From NCBI GenBank assembly GCA_016716265.1, contig JADJWQ010000002.1:457001-521000 (forward strand): a stretch of 64,000 nucleotides of DNA, in the 5' to 3' direction. Shown here in pieces: positions 1-9,530 of the stretch (position 1 is the first letter of the stretch; each line of letters starts with the position of its first letter). The notes under the pieces were generated by a model. That model worked only from the letters and a program-made list of their open reading frames with translations, was not told the DNA's origin and made no database searches. The stretch comes from Planctomycetota bacterium. GTDB taxonomy: Bacteria > Planctomycetota > UBA1135 > UBA2386. Both the position numbers and the translations under genes were made by a program.

Positions 1-2745
1 CGCGGCGAGGCGCTGCCCGGCTTCGTCGTCGACGTGCTCGGCCTGTCGGGCGGCAGCGGTCCGACCGGCAACTTCCGCGTCGGTGACCGGATCTCGATGC
101 GCTTCACGGTGAAGACGCGCGATGGGCAGGCCATCCCGAAGGAGGATTGGGACCGGCTGCGGGTCTACATCTCCGGCCCGACCTTCAACTACCAGCGCGT
201 GATGGAATCGACCGACGTGCTGGACGACGTGGCGGAGAACGCCGCCGGCGAGTGGGTCTACCGGTTCCCGCCGCTGCCGTCGGCCTACCTCGAGCCGCTC
301 AACTACACCGGCGCGTTCACCGACGGCGTGCTGGCGGGGCAGGCGCTCTTGTCAGGCACCTACACGATCGGGATCGAGGGCCGCTGGGTGCTGCGCGACG
401 AGAACGGCGCGGAGATCACCGACACGGGCAACGTGGTCGAGCACTTCCTGTTCGGCGACGCCACGGAGTTCGAGGGCCGTGACGTCGTCGGCGAGCAGAA
501 CTGCTTCCAGTGCCACGTCGAGCTGCGCGCGCACGGCGACAACCGGAAGAACCTCGAGGGCTGTCTGCTGTGCCACACGGCGGGCGCCGAGGACGGCAAT
601 GATCCGAACGTCGCGGACGGCACGCCGGGCGTGTCGATCGACTTCCGGATCATGATCCACCGGATCCACACCGGCGCGTCGCTGCCGAGCGTCCTCGGCA
701 TGACGACCGGCACCGACGGCCTGCGCGACTACGACGTCGATCCGAAGCCGTACGTCGTGATGGGCTTCCGCAGCCGACTCATCGACTTCTCGCACGTCAA
801 GTTCCCGCTGTGGCCGAACTTCGCGCAGCCGATGCCTGCCGACATCGGGCACTCGATGCTGTCGGACGACGCGAAGGCGAAGGAGGTCGCGCAGCGGAGC
901 GGACCGGTGCAGTGCTCCGTCTGCCACGGCGACCCCGACGGTGCTGGCCCGATCGAGGCACCGGCGAACGGCGATCTGATCTATGCGCAGCCGTCGATCG
1001 ACGCGTGCATGTCGTGCCACGACGACTGGATCCACGACCGGCCGTACCTCGCCAACGGCCAGGGCATGCCGCCGAACCTCGGCAACGAGAGCTGCCGGAC
1101 CTGCCACCCGCCGTCGGGCAACCCGCTCGCGGTGCGCGAGGGTCACCAGCACCCGCTGCTCGACGCGACCTTCGCGGAGGGCGTCGTCGTCGACATCGCG
1201 AGCGTCAGCGAGGCCGGGGCCGGTGCCAACATGAACGGCTCCGTCGACCCCGGTGAGAAGATCGCCCTGGAGGTCGCCGTCACCAACGCGGCCGGCGACC
1301 CGATCGACGCGTCGGCGCTGGCGCGCTTCGAGCTGACGATCTCCGGGCCGACGGCGAACCCGCAGACGGTGCACCTGTTCGCGCTGCCCGTGTCGCTGTT
1401 CGGCGGCAGCCAGCCGTACCGGTTCAACGTGCCCGAGAAGCTGTGGCTCGAGCGCGTCGGCGCCTCGACGACGACGACCGGCGAGAGGTTCCCCGGCACG
1501 CTGCGCGCGCCGCACTGGGACGTCCCCGGTGCGCTGACCGTCGTGCAGGTCGTGGACGGGATCGACGATACGTCGGCGCTGACCGAGGCCGCGCACGCGA
1601 CACAGAACTACGTCGACATCCCGCCGGCGGGCGTCGGCACGAACGCGTTCCTGCGCAATACGTACGTCCGGCTGAGCCCGGGCACCATGTCCGAGGAGTA
1701 CCTGCGCATCCAGTGGGTCGAGGACCTCGGCACCGCGCGCCGGCTGTGGTTCTCGGCCATCAATGCGAGCGGCTACCCGGCGGTGCTGCGGCACGAGCAT
1801 GGGCTCGGCGCGACGATCGAGGCGCTCGACGTCTCGACCAAGACGCGCGGCACCGACTACGAGCTCGACCCGCTCACCGGCGAGGTGCTCGAGCGTACCG
1901 AGTTCGGTGACGGCAGCGACGTGCTGGTGACCTACGTCGCCGACTACGTGCTGCCGGACGTCTACCAGGGCGCACTGAACGACTCGCCGAACTTCGATGC
2001 GAGCCACGGTGACTGGGGCGGGCTGCCGATCGTCGCGGGCACCTACACCGTGAACATCAGCATGGAGCGCAGCCTGACCTGGCTCGCCTACAACACGGAG
2101 CCGACGAGCTACATCGACGGTTCGGCGTCGGCTGTCGCGCCGTTCCTCGTCGCCGGGGCGACGGAGATCGAGCTGCAGCAGCGCCTGGACGTGCCCGTGG
2201 GCTGCATCGCGTGCCACGGCGACCTCCAGTTCCACGGCAATCACCGCCGCGGCTACGACGTGTGCGCGCAGTGCCACACCCAGGCCGGCGCGGAGGATCG
2301 GCCGCAGTACGTGGCGCCGGGTTCCGCACCGAATCGCACGCTGATCGACTTCCGCAGCATGGCGCACAAGATCCATGCGGGGGCCGGGCTCAGCCGCGAT
2401 TACGTCGTCAACGGCTTCAGCCTCGATCCGTATCCGGACAACTTCACCGCGCACACCTACGACGAGGTGGAGTACCCGGTGTTCGCGGGCGGCGTCGCGA
2501 ACTGTGCGAGCTGCCACGGCGTCGACAACGACGCCTGGAAGGAGCCGGCGAACCGCGACCACCCGACCGCCACGGCCGCGGCGCCGACGCGCGAGTGGCT
2601 GGTCGCGTGCACGTCCTGCCACGACTCCGAGGCCACCGAGGCGCACGCCGACGTGAACACCAGCGCGGCCGGGTTCGAGTCGTGCGCCACCTGCCACGGG
2701 CCGGGCCGCGACCTGTCGGTCGAGCGCGTGCACTTCGTGCGCTGA
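1..2745 (+). CDS. OmcA/MtrC-type decaheme c-type cytochrome (5' end outside window)
   Basis: The frame is open from base 1, so the N-terminus lies upstream; the GTG at 34 is probably internal. Ten CXXCH haem motifs are visible in two groups of five: the first from the Cys codon at 502 to 1093, the second from 2203 to 2683. A beta-rich, haem-free stretch of about 370 residues separates them, as in OmcA/MtrC outer-surface cytochromes. Phrases such as FRIMIHRIHTG and FRSMAHKIHAG carry the histidines that could be distal haem ligands. The family moves electrons across or at the outer surface. Whether this one does respiration, metal reduction or something else cannot be read here. A perfect hairpin follows the stop. 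Confidence 0.9.
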   Translation, partial: RGEALPGFVVDVLGLSGGSGPTGNFRVGDRISMRFTVKTRDGQAIPKEDWDRLRVYISGPTFNYQRVMESTDVLDDVAENAAGEWVYRFPPLPSAYLEPLNYTGAFTDGVLAGQALLSGTYTIGIEGRWVLRDENGAEITDTGNVVEHFLFGDATEFEGRDVVGEQNCFQCHVELRAHGDNRKNLEGCLLCHTAGAEDGNDPNVADGTPGVSIDFRIMIHRIHTGASLPSVLGMTTGTDGLRDYDVDPKPYVVMGFRSRLIDFSHVKFPLWPNFAQPMPADIGHSMLSDDAKAKEVAQRSGPVQCSVCHGDPDGAGPIEAPANGDLIYAQPSIDACMSCHDDWIHDRPYLANGQGMPPNLGNESCRTCHPPSGNPLAVREGHQHPLLDATFAEGVVVDIASVSEAGAGANMNGSVDPGEKIALEVAVTNAAGDPIDASALARFELTISGPTANPQTVHLFALPVSLFGGSQPYRFNVPEKLWLERVGASTTTTGERFPGTLRAPHWDVPGALTVVQVVDGIDDTSALTEAAHATQNYVDIPPAGVGTNAFLRNTYVRLSPGTMSEEYLRIQWVEDLGTARRLWFSAINASGYPAVLRHEHGLGATIEALDVSTKTRGTDYELDPLTGEVLERTEFGDGSDVLVTYVADYVLPDVYQGALNDSPNFDASHGDWGGLPIVAGTYTVNISMERSLTWLAYNTEPTSYIDGSASAVAPFLVAGATEIELQQRLDVPVGCIACHGDLQFHGNHRRGYDVCAQCHTQAGAEDRPQYVAPGSAPNRTLIDFRSMAHKIHAGAGLSRDYVVNGFSLDPYPDNFTAHTYDEVEYPVFAGGVANCASCHGVDNDAWKEPANRDHPTATAAAPTREWLVACTSCHDSEATEAHADVNTSAAGFESCATCHGPGRDLSVERVHFVR

Positions 2746-2752
2746 CGCTGCG

Positions 2753-2788
2753 CGGCACGGCGCGCGACGAATCGTCCGCGCCGTGCCG
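2753..2788 (+). terminator. Strong GC-rich hairpin after the decaheme cytochrome gene
   Basis: The arms 2753-2764 and 2777-2788 are perfect 12-bp inverted repeats, and the intervening bases pair again (GACGA at 2766-2770 with TCGTC at 2772-2776). The stem begins 8 bases after the stop codon. No T-run follows, so this may be a U-less terminator or an RNA 3'-end stabiliser. It covers the first possible start of the next frame (2783), which argues for the later start at 2867. Confidence 0.6.
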
Positions 2789-2866
2789 ATCACGGTCTCG
2801 CGCGCGCGGGTGGCGGTGCGTAGCCTCCGGCACGGCAGCGTGTCGCTGCCGGCCGAGCACCGCCCG

Positions 2867-5800
2867 ATGCGCAGACCGCTCTCCGTCCTCCCGATCGCCT
2901 GTGCGATCCTCGCCACACCGCTCGCCGCACCGCTCGCCGCACAATCGGCGGCCGACCCCGGTGCCGCCGCGGCGCCAGCCGCGCGCGTTGCCGAGGCCCC
3001 GTGGAGCGGCGCCTTCGACTGGCAGCCGCTCGGGCCTGCGAACATGGGCGGGCGCATCGTCGACCTCGCCGTCGCGCCGTCCGACCCGACCGTGTGGTAC
3101 GTCGCCACCGCGTCGGGCGGACTCTTGAAGACGACCAACGGCGGCGTCACGTTCGAGCACCGCTTCGATCGCGAGGCGACCGTGTCGCTCGGCGCGGTCG
3201 CCGTCGCTGCGCAGGACCCGGATGTCGTGTGGGTCGGCACCGGCGAGGAGAATCCGCGCAATTCGGTGAGCCGCGGCGACGGCGTCTACCGGTCGACGGA
3301 CGGCGGGCTCCATTGGGAGCATCGCGGCCTCGCGGCGAGCTTCCAGATCGGCTCGATCGTGATCGACCCGCGCGACCCGGACGTCGTGTGGGTCGGTGCG
3401 CTCGGACGACTCTACGGTCCGAACGCGGAGCGGGGGCTGTACCGGACGACCGACGGTGGCGAGAGCTGGCAGCAGGTGCTCGCCGTCGACGAGCGGACCG
3501 GCGTCATCGAGATCGAGATGTGTCCGGGCGATCCCGACACGCTGCTGGTCGCGACCTGGGAGCGCCAGCGCGATGGCTTCGACACCAACGACCCGGCGAC
3601 GAAATGGGGGCCAGGCGCCGCGCTCTACCGGACGTCGGACGGTGGCCGGCGCTTCGAGCGCGTGACCGCCGGGCTGCCGAGCGTCCAGCTCGGCCGCATC
3701 GGGCTCGACTGGTCGCGCTCCGCTCCGCAGGTCGTCTATGCGCTGATCGAGACCGAGCGGATGGGCACGATCGGCGACGACGTCGGCGAGCCGGGGCTGA
3801 CCGCGGCCGACGCGGAGACCGGTGCGCGGATCACGCGGGTGTCGAAGGACGGTGCTGCCGCGGCCGCCGGCCTGCTGGTCGACGACATCGTGCTCGCGGT
3901 CGGCGGCACCACCGTGCTCGGGCGGCGACAGCTCGACGAGCAGCTCGCGGTGCGCGGGCCGGGCGACACCGTCGAGCTCGAGATCGCGCGCGGCGGCGAG
4001 AGCCGCGTCGTCGCGCTGACGCTCGCCGAGCGCGCGAAGCCGGAGAGCGGTGAGCCCGAGCGTCCGTTCGGCACTCGGCTCGGCGGCCAGGTGCCGAACG
4101 TCCAGGCATTGCAGGGCCGCGAGGGCTTCGAGTGTGGCGGGCTGTTCCGCTCGGACGACGGCGGGCTGAGCTGGCGGCGGGTCAACAGCATCGATCCGCG
4201 ACCGATGTACTTCAGCCAGGTGCGCGTCGATCCGAGCGACCCGCAGCGCGTCTACGTGCTCGGCATCTCGCTCGCGCGGTCGGCGGACGGCGGCGAGTCG
4301 TTCACGACCGACGCCAGCCGCGGCGTGCACTCCGACCACCACGCGATGTGGATCGATCCGAGCGACGGCCGGCACCTGCTGCTCGGCACCGACGGCGGTC
4401 TCTACGAGACCCGCGACCGCTGCGAGAACTGGCACCACCACAATCACATGGCGCTCGGCCAGTTCTACCACGTGGCCGTCGATGCGAGCCGCGACTACCG
4501 CGTGTTCGGCGGCCTGCAGGACAACGGTACCTGGGGCGCGCCGCGGCGGAGCCCACACGGCGCGGGCCCGGTCAACGAGGACTGGCTGCGCATCGGTGGC
4601 GGCGACGGCTTCGTCGTGCAGATCGATCCGGAGGACCGCGACCAGGTCTACTACGAGAGCCAGTTCGGCGGGATGGCGCGCACGCACCTCGCGACGATGG
4701 CGGGCGGCGGCATCCGGCCGCCCGCGGAGCGCGGCGAATCGCACCGGTTCAACTGGCGCACGCCGTTCCTGCTGTCGCACCACAACTCGCGCATCTTCTA
4801 TTGCGCGGGCGAGCGCGTGTTCCGGTCGCTGAACCGGGGCGAGGATCTGGTCGCGATCTCGCCGGAGATCACGCGCACCGACCGCGGCAGCGCGACCGCG
4901 CTCGCCGAGTCGCCGCGCGACGCGCGCGTGCTCTACGTCGGCACCGACGACGGTGCTCTGTGGGTGTCGCGCGACGCCGGGCAGACCTGGCAGGCCCGCG
5001 CCGGGTTCGCGGCCGAGGGCTCGGCGGTCGGTGAGTCCGCGGCAGGCGCGAGTGCGCCGCGACCGCTCGCGGCGTGGCTGCCCGGCCCGCGTTGGGTGAG
5101 CTCGATCGAGGCGTCGCGCGTCGCCGACGGCCGTGTCTACGTGACGCTCGACGGCCATCGCTCGGACGACGACCGCGCGCACGTGCTCGTCAGCGAGGAC
5201 TTCGGCGCCACCTGGGCGTCGCTGGCGGACGGGCTGCCGCACGAGTCGACCCGCGTCGTCCGCGAGGACCTCGTCAATCCCGACCTGCTCTACCTCGGCA
5301 CCGAGGTCGGGCTGCGCGTCTCGCTGGACCGGGGCGGCAGCTGGCTCGCCCTGCACGGCGGCGAGTTGCCGACGGTCGCGATCCACGAGGTGGCGCAGCA
5401 TCCGACCGCGGGGGAGATCGTCGTCGCGACGCACGGCCGCAGCCTGTGGGCGCTCGACGTGACCGCGCTCCGCCAGCTGACCGCCGCCGCGCTGCGGGAG
5501 CCGGTACACCTGTTCGCGCCGAACGACGCGGTGCTGTGGCAGCGGCGGCACGGCCGCGGGGTGTCGGGGGGTGCGAGCCGCTTCACCGGCGAGAATCCGC
5601 CCGGCGGTGCCGCGATCTTCTTCCGGCTCGCGGAGGATGCACCCGGGGTCGAGCTGCGCGTCGTCGACGTGACCGGTGCCACGGTACGCAGCCTGGACGC
5701 GCCGGCGACCGCTGGGCTGCACCGCGTCGACTGGGACCTGCGGGTCGAACGGGACGGCGCGGCGGAAGGCCCGCCGCGCGGCCGTGGTCGCGGGCGGACC

Positions 5801-5953
5801 GCCGAGCCGGGCAGCTACCGCGTCGTGCTGCGCGCGGCGGGTCAGCAGCAGGAGCAGGTGCTGCGCGTGCTCGCGGATCCGACCGCTCCCGCGACGGCCG
5901 CGCCGCGCGACGCGGAGGCGGACGGCGCGGACGCCGACCGCGCGCGGCGCTGA
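2867..5953 (+). CDS. Secreted BNR/VPS10-like beta-propeller protein with an inserted PDZ-like domain
   Basis: About 1028 residues. The ATG at 2867 is chosen because it opens directly on a signal peptide (MRRPLSVLPIACAILATP..., cleavage near AAQSA); the frame is open further up but that part overlaps a hairpin. Repeated phrases such as YRSTDGG, YRTTDGGESW and VSRDAGQTW are BNR/Asp-box propeller repeats of the sortilin/glycosyl-hydrolase-like kind. Residues about 305-390 form a PDZ-like insert (ITRVSKDGAAAAAGLLVDDIVL) between propeller segments. The last 120 residues look like a FlgD-type Ig sheet ending in a charged tail. Probably periplasmic or surface-exposed; enzymatic activity is not evident. 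It lies alone between two non-coding gaps. Confidence 0.85.
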   Translation: MRRPLSVLPIACAILATPLAAPLAAQSAADPGAAAAPAARVAEAPWSGAFDWQPLGPANMGGRIVDLAVAPSDPTVWYVATASGGLLKTTNGGVTFEHRFDREATVSLGAVAVAAQDPDVVWVGTGEENPRNSVSRGDGVYRSTDGGLHWEHRGLAASFQIGSIVIDPRDPDVVWVGALGRLYGPNAERGLYRTTDGGESWQQVLAVDERTGVIEIEMCPGDPDTLLVATWERQRDGFDTNDPATKWGPGAALYRTSDGGRRFERVTAGLPSVQLGRIGLDWSRSAPQVVYALIETERMGTIGDDVGEPGLTAADAETGARITRVSKDGAAAAAGLLVDDIVLAVGGTTVLGRRQLDEQLAVRGPGDTVELEIARGGESRVVALTLAERAKPESGEPERPFGTRLGGQVPNVQALQGREGFECGGLFRSDDGGLSWRRVNSIDPRPMYFSQVRVDPSDPQRVYVLGISLARSADGGESFTTDASRGVHSDHHAMWIDPSDGRHLLLGTDGGLYETRDRCENWHHHNHMALGQFYHVAVDASRDYRVFGGLQDNGTWGAPRRSPHGAGPVNEDWLRIGGGDGFVVQIDPEDRDQVYYESQFGGMARTHLATMAGGGIRPPAERGESHRFNWRTPFLLSHHNSRIFYCAGERVFRSLNRGEDLVAISPEITRTDRGSATALAESPRDARVLYVGTDDGALWVSRDAGQTWQARAGFAAEGSAVGESAAGASAPRPLAAWLPGPRWVSSIEASRVADGRVYVTLDGHRSDDDRAHVLVSEDFGATWASLADGLPHESTRVVREDLVNPDLLYLGTEVGLRVSLDRGGSWLALHGGELPTVAIHEVAQHPTAGEIVVATHGRSLWALDVTALRQLTAAALREPVHLFAPNDAVLWQRRHGRGVSGGASRFTGENPPGGAAIFFRLAEDAPGVELRVVDVTGATVRSLDAPATAGLHRVDWDLRVERDGAAEGPPRGRGRGRTAEPGSYRVVLRAAGQQQEQVLRVLADPTAPATAAPRDAEADGADADRARR

Positions 5954-6330
5954 GCGGCCCGCGTTGGAGCGACCCGGCGTCGCACGTTCTCCCCAGCGCC
6001 CTGGAGAACACCGCAGACCTTGACCGCTGCCGGGCCGGTCGTGGTCGGGTCGGCCGGCGGCCACGACCCATGGTGTGGACCGTGGTCGCGTGAAGGCGCC
6101 CTTGCAGAACTCTCCACGTTGAAAGCAGCCGTCAGGGACGCCCGCGACCGCGCGCGGCCGGCGCACCGCACTGGCGGTGGCGCCGGCGACTGTCCACGGT
6201 TCTCCACAGGCTTCCCACGAAATGCGGGATCGGGAACGAATCCATGATTCCTCTCGACGATGTTCCGCTGCTCGTCCGTCAGCACGATCGCGTCGTGCGC
6301 CGCGCCCTCTCGTCCCGAGCCCGAGCCGCC
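5954..6330. other. 377-bp gap with a hairpin and scattered DnaA-box-like 9-mers
   Basis: No credible gene. An inverted repeat GTTCTCC (5986-5992) / GGAGAAC (6003-6009) sits 32 bases after the upstream stop and could end that transcript. The rest contains TTCTCCACA at 6200-6208, one mismatch from the DnaA box TTATCCACA, plus weaker look-alikes at 5987, 6074 and 6191. The gap is not AT-rich and no dnaA or dnaN is near, so an origin is not claimed. Confidence 0.4.
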
Positions 6331-9300
6331 ATGCCTCGCCCCTCGACCGGCAGCTGTCGTCACTTCTTGCCCCTCGCGCTGTGGGCGTCGCTGCTGGTCG
6401 CCGTGCCGTTGCGCGCGCAGACGGACGATCCGGAGTCGTGGACGCTCGCCGTCGGGCTGCTGCAGCGCGGGTTGCACGCCGAGGCGGCGGCGCGCTTCGA
6501 GCAGTTCCTCGCCGAGCATCCCGGTGACCGGCACGCCGCCGAGGCGCACTACCGCCTGGGCGTGTGCCGGCTGGAGCTCGGCGACGCCCGCGCCGCGGTC
6601 GAGCCGTTCGAGCGCGCGCTGCGCGACCGTCGTCTGGCGCTGCGCCCCGAGTGCCTGTACCGGCTCGGCGGCGCGCTGCGCGAGCTCGGCCGCGACGTCG
6701 AGGCTGCGCAGCGGTTCGAGGCGCTGCTCGCGGAGGTCGCGGCCGATCATTACCTGGGCGCGGCCGCGGCGTTCGCGGCGGGCGAGGCGCGGCAGGCGGC
6801 CGGCCAGCGCAGCGCGGCGATCCGGCACTTCGCGACGGCGGCCGAGCGCAGCAGCGCCGACGACCCGCAGGGCTACGGCTTCGCGGCGCGCTACCGCGCC
6901 GGGCACCTGCAGCTCGAGGACGGCGCGGCGGCGGCGGCCGCGGCGACGTTCCGCGAGCTCGCCGAGCGCTTCCCGCAGCACGAGGGGCTCACCGAGGTGT
7001 GGTTCCTCGCCGGCGAGGCGGCGTGGCGCGCCGGCGACGCGGAGGTTGCCACCGACGCCTGGCAGCGCGCCGCGCGCGGCGGCGGACCGTTCGCCGCCGA
7101 CGCGCTCGCCGGACTCGGCTGGGCGGCGCGCGAGGCGGGCGATCCCGAGCGCGCGCTGCAGTCGTTCCAGCGCGTCGTGACCGACCACGCGGAGTCACCG
7201 CGGGCGGTCGAGGCCGGGCTCGAGGTCGGCCGGATCGAGCTCGAGCGCGCGCGCGGTCGCGCGGCGATCGGCGCGCTGGACGCCGTCGTCGCGCGCGGCG
7301 AGCTACCGGACGCGACCCGTGCCGAGGCGCTGCACCTGCGCGGTCTCGCGTGGCTCGGCGTCGGCGACCCGGAGCGCGCGCGCGCCGACCTGGTCGCCGC
7401 GCTGGCGGCGACCGCGCGCGGCGACGGCGCGCGCGCGCGGCGCGCGTTCGATCTCGGCCGCGCGCAAGTGGCCGCCGGCGACGCCGACGCGGCGCTCGCG
7501 GCCTACGCCGAGGCGAGCGACGCTCCGGGCGCCGGGGCGCTGCGCGGCGACGCGCTGTACGCGCGCTGCGTGCAGCTGCACGCGCTCGCTCGCCACCGGG
7601 AGTCGCTGGCCGACGCCGAGCGACTCGTGCGCGAGCTGCCCGACCATCCGCTCGCGGCGAGCGCGGCCTTCGCGATCGCCGAGAACCTCTACGCGCTCGG
7701 TCGCTACGCCGACGCGCGCGGGCGTTACGACGCGCTCGGGCCGGCGCACCCGCTCGCGGCGACCGCCCGCCACAAGGCCGCGTGGTGTGCGTTCCTGGTC
7801 GGCGAGCACGCCGACGCGGCCGCGCGCTTCGCGGCCTGCGCCGACGACGAGACGCTCGCGGCCCCCGACCGCGAAGAGGCGCTGTCGCTGGTCGCGGTTG
7901 CGCTGCTCGAGGGAGGGCAGGGCGACGCCGCGCTGGCGGCTGCCGACCGCTACCGCGCGCGGCACGGTCGCGACGGCCGGTTCGTCGCCCGCACCGAGCG
8001 CATCGCCGCGCGCGTGCTACGCGCGCGGGGCGACCTGCGCGCAGCAGCCGAGCGGCTCGAGGTCGCGATGCGCGTCGGCGAGCCGGGCGAGCGCGGCGCG
8101 GTCGGGCTCGAGCGTGCCGACGTGCTGTTCCAGCAGGGCGACTTCGCCGCCGCCCAGGCCCTCTACCGGCCGCTCGCCGGCGCCGACGGCGAGCTCGGCA
8201 GCCGCGCGATCGACGGGCTCGCGTGGTGTGCGTTCGAACTCCGCGACGACGCTGCCTGCCGTGCGTGGATCGCGCGCGGCGTCGAGCGCGACTGCATCGC
8301 GGCCGCGACGCGCGCCGGGCTGCGCGAGCTCGCCGTGCACGTCGAGCACCGCGCCGGCCGCTTCGCGGCGGCGATCACCGCGGCGCAGGCCTTCCTCGCG
8401 GAGCACGCCGACAGCCCGCGTGCACCGGCGGTCCGCTACGCACTGGGCGTCGCCCAGGCGCGCGCGGGGGACGCCGCTGCCGCGCGCGTGACGCTGCGCG
8501 AGCTGGTCGACAGCGGCCGCGCCGAGCGGCCGGACCTCGCGCGCTACGAGCTCGCCTGGGCCTGCCGCCGCGACGGCGACGAGGCCGCGGCGATCGCCGC
8601 GTTCCGGGCGCTCGCGGAGGCGGGCGGCGATCCGGAGCTCGTCGACGAGGCGTGGTTGCACGTCGCCGAGGCGGAGCAGGCCGCGGGCCGTTCGGAGGCG
8701 GCGCGCGCGGCGTTCGCGAAGGTGCGCGGCAGCGCGCGCGGCCGCGCGCTGCTGCGGCGCGGGCAGACGCTGTTGCACGACGGCGACGCGGCGGGTGCGC
8801 TGCGCGAGTTCGAGGCCTGCGTCGCGCTCGGTGCGCGCGAGCCGCTGCGCGCCGACGCGCTGTACGCGGTCGGCGAGACCGCGCTCGGGCTCGGTGACGC
8901 GACCGCGTGTGTGTCCGCACTCGAGGCGCTGCTGCGCGAGGCGCCAGCGCACCGCCACGCGCTGCGCGCGCAGCTGCTGCTCGGCGAGGCGCTCGCGCGC
9001 CTCGGCCGCCACGCCGACGCGGTCGGTCGGCTCGAGGCGTTCGTCGCCGCGGCGGCGAGCGCGCCGGCGGACGCCGCGATCACCGACGTCGAGCTCGCGC
9101 GCGCGCAGCTGTGGTGCGGCATCGCCGAGGCGGCGCGCGGGCGGCAGGACGCGGCGGAGCAGGCGTTCGTCGCGGTGACGCGGCTGTCGCAGGGCGAGCT
9201 CGCGGCCGAAGCGCAGTACCGCATCGGCGTGGCGCGGCGGGCGCGCGACGACCTCGACGGCGCGGTCGACGCGTTCGTGAAGCTGTCGATCCTGTATGCG

Positions 9301-9477
9301 CACGAGCCCTGGGTGCCGCGCGGACTGGGCGAGGCAGGTCATTGCTATGAGGCGCTCGGGCAACCCGACAAGGCGCGGCGCTTCTATGGTGAGCTGATCG
9401 AGAGGTTCGCGGACTCGGAGCCGGCGCGCGATGCGCGCGCGCGGTTGCAGGCGCTCGACGGCGCCGGAGGGCGATGA
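6331..9477 (+). CDS. Large secreted TPR protein, first gene of an ExbB/ExbD operon
   Basis: About 1048 residues. The ATG at 6331 starts a clear signal peptide (MPRPSTGSCRHFLPLALWAS, cleavage near LRAQ); an earlier in-frame ATG at 6244 would bury it. The body is an almost uninterrupted series of TPR/Sel1-like helical pairs (for example HAAEAHYRLGVCRLELGDA near residue 70, and many AxxxYRLG and LGRYADA units), ending in a YbgF-like repeat, GQPDKARRFYGELIERFADS. Such proteins act as periplasmic scaffolds. It overlaps exbB by four bases (ATGA), so translation is probably coupled and the protein likely works with the proton channel. Confidence 0.85.
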   Translation: MPRPSTGSCRHFLPLALWASLLVAVPLRAQTDDPESWTLAVGLLQRGLHAEAAARFEQFLAEHPGDRHAAEAHYRLGVCRLELGDARAAVEPFERALRDRRLALRPECLYRLGGALRELGRDVEAAQRFEALLAEVAADHYLGAAAAFAAGEARQAAGQRSAAIRHFATAAERSSADDPQGYGFAARYRAGHLQLEDGAAAAAAATFRELAERFPQHEGLTEVWFLAGEAAWRAGDAEVATDAWQRAARGGGPFAADALAGLGWAAREAGDPERALQSFQRVVTDHAESPRAVEAGLEVGRIELERARGRAAIGALDAVVARGELPDATRAEALHLRGLAWLGVGDPERARADLVAALAATARGDGARARRAFDLGRAQVAAGDADAALAAYAEASDAPGAGALRGDALYARCVQLHALARHRESLADAERLVRELPDHPLAASAAFAIAENLYALGRYADARGRYDALGPAHPLAATARHKAAWCAFLVGEHADAAARFAACADDETLAAPDREEALSLVAVALLEGGQGDAALAAADRYRARHGRDGRFVARTERIAARVLRARGDLRAAAERLEVAMRVGEPGERGAVGLERADVLFQQGDFAAAQALYRPLAGADGELGSRAIDGLAWCAFELRDDAACRAWIARGVERDCIAAATRAGLRELAVHVEHRAGRFAAAITAAQAFLAEHADSPRAPAVRYALGVAQARAGDAAAARVTLRELVDSGRAERPDLARYELAWACRRDGDEAAAIAAFRALAEAGGDPELVDEAWLHVAEAEQAAGRSEAARAAFAKVRGSARGRALLRRGQTLLHDGDAAGALREFEACVALGAREPLRADALYAVGETALGLGDATACVSALEALLREAPAHRHALRAQLLLGEALARLGRHADAVGRLEAFVAAAASAPADAAITDVELARAQLWCGIAEAARGRQDAAEQAFVAVTRLSQGELAAEAQYRIGVARRARDDLDGAVDAFVKLSILYAHEPWVPRGLGEAGHCYEALGQPDKARRFYGELIERFADSEPARDARARLQALDGAGGR

Positions 9478-9530
9478 CGATGGGGCTGGTGGCGATGAGT
9501 GCGGTGGCGATGGGTGCGGTGGCGATGGGC
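9471..9530 (+). repeat. 15-bp tandem repeat (4 copies) over the TPR/exbB junction
   Basis: Units at 9486 (CTGGTGGCGATGAGT), 9501 (GCGGTGGCGATGGGT) and 9516 (GCGGTGGCGATGGGC), with a degenerate first copy at 9471. The array spans the TPR stop codon and the exbB start and encodes a pentapeptide-periodic tail (VAMSA, VAMGA). It multiplies possible in-frame ATG starts for exbB (9474, 9480, 9495, 9510, 9525). Confidence 0.8.

Noticed and set aside
5954..6330. Replication origin
   Set aside because: Only one good DnaA-like 9-mer, no AT-rich unwinding region, and no dnaA or dnaN nearby.
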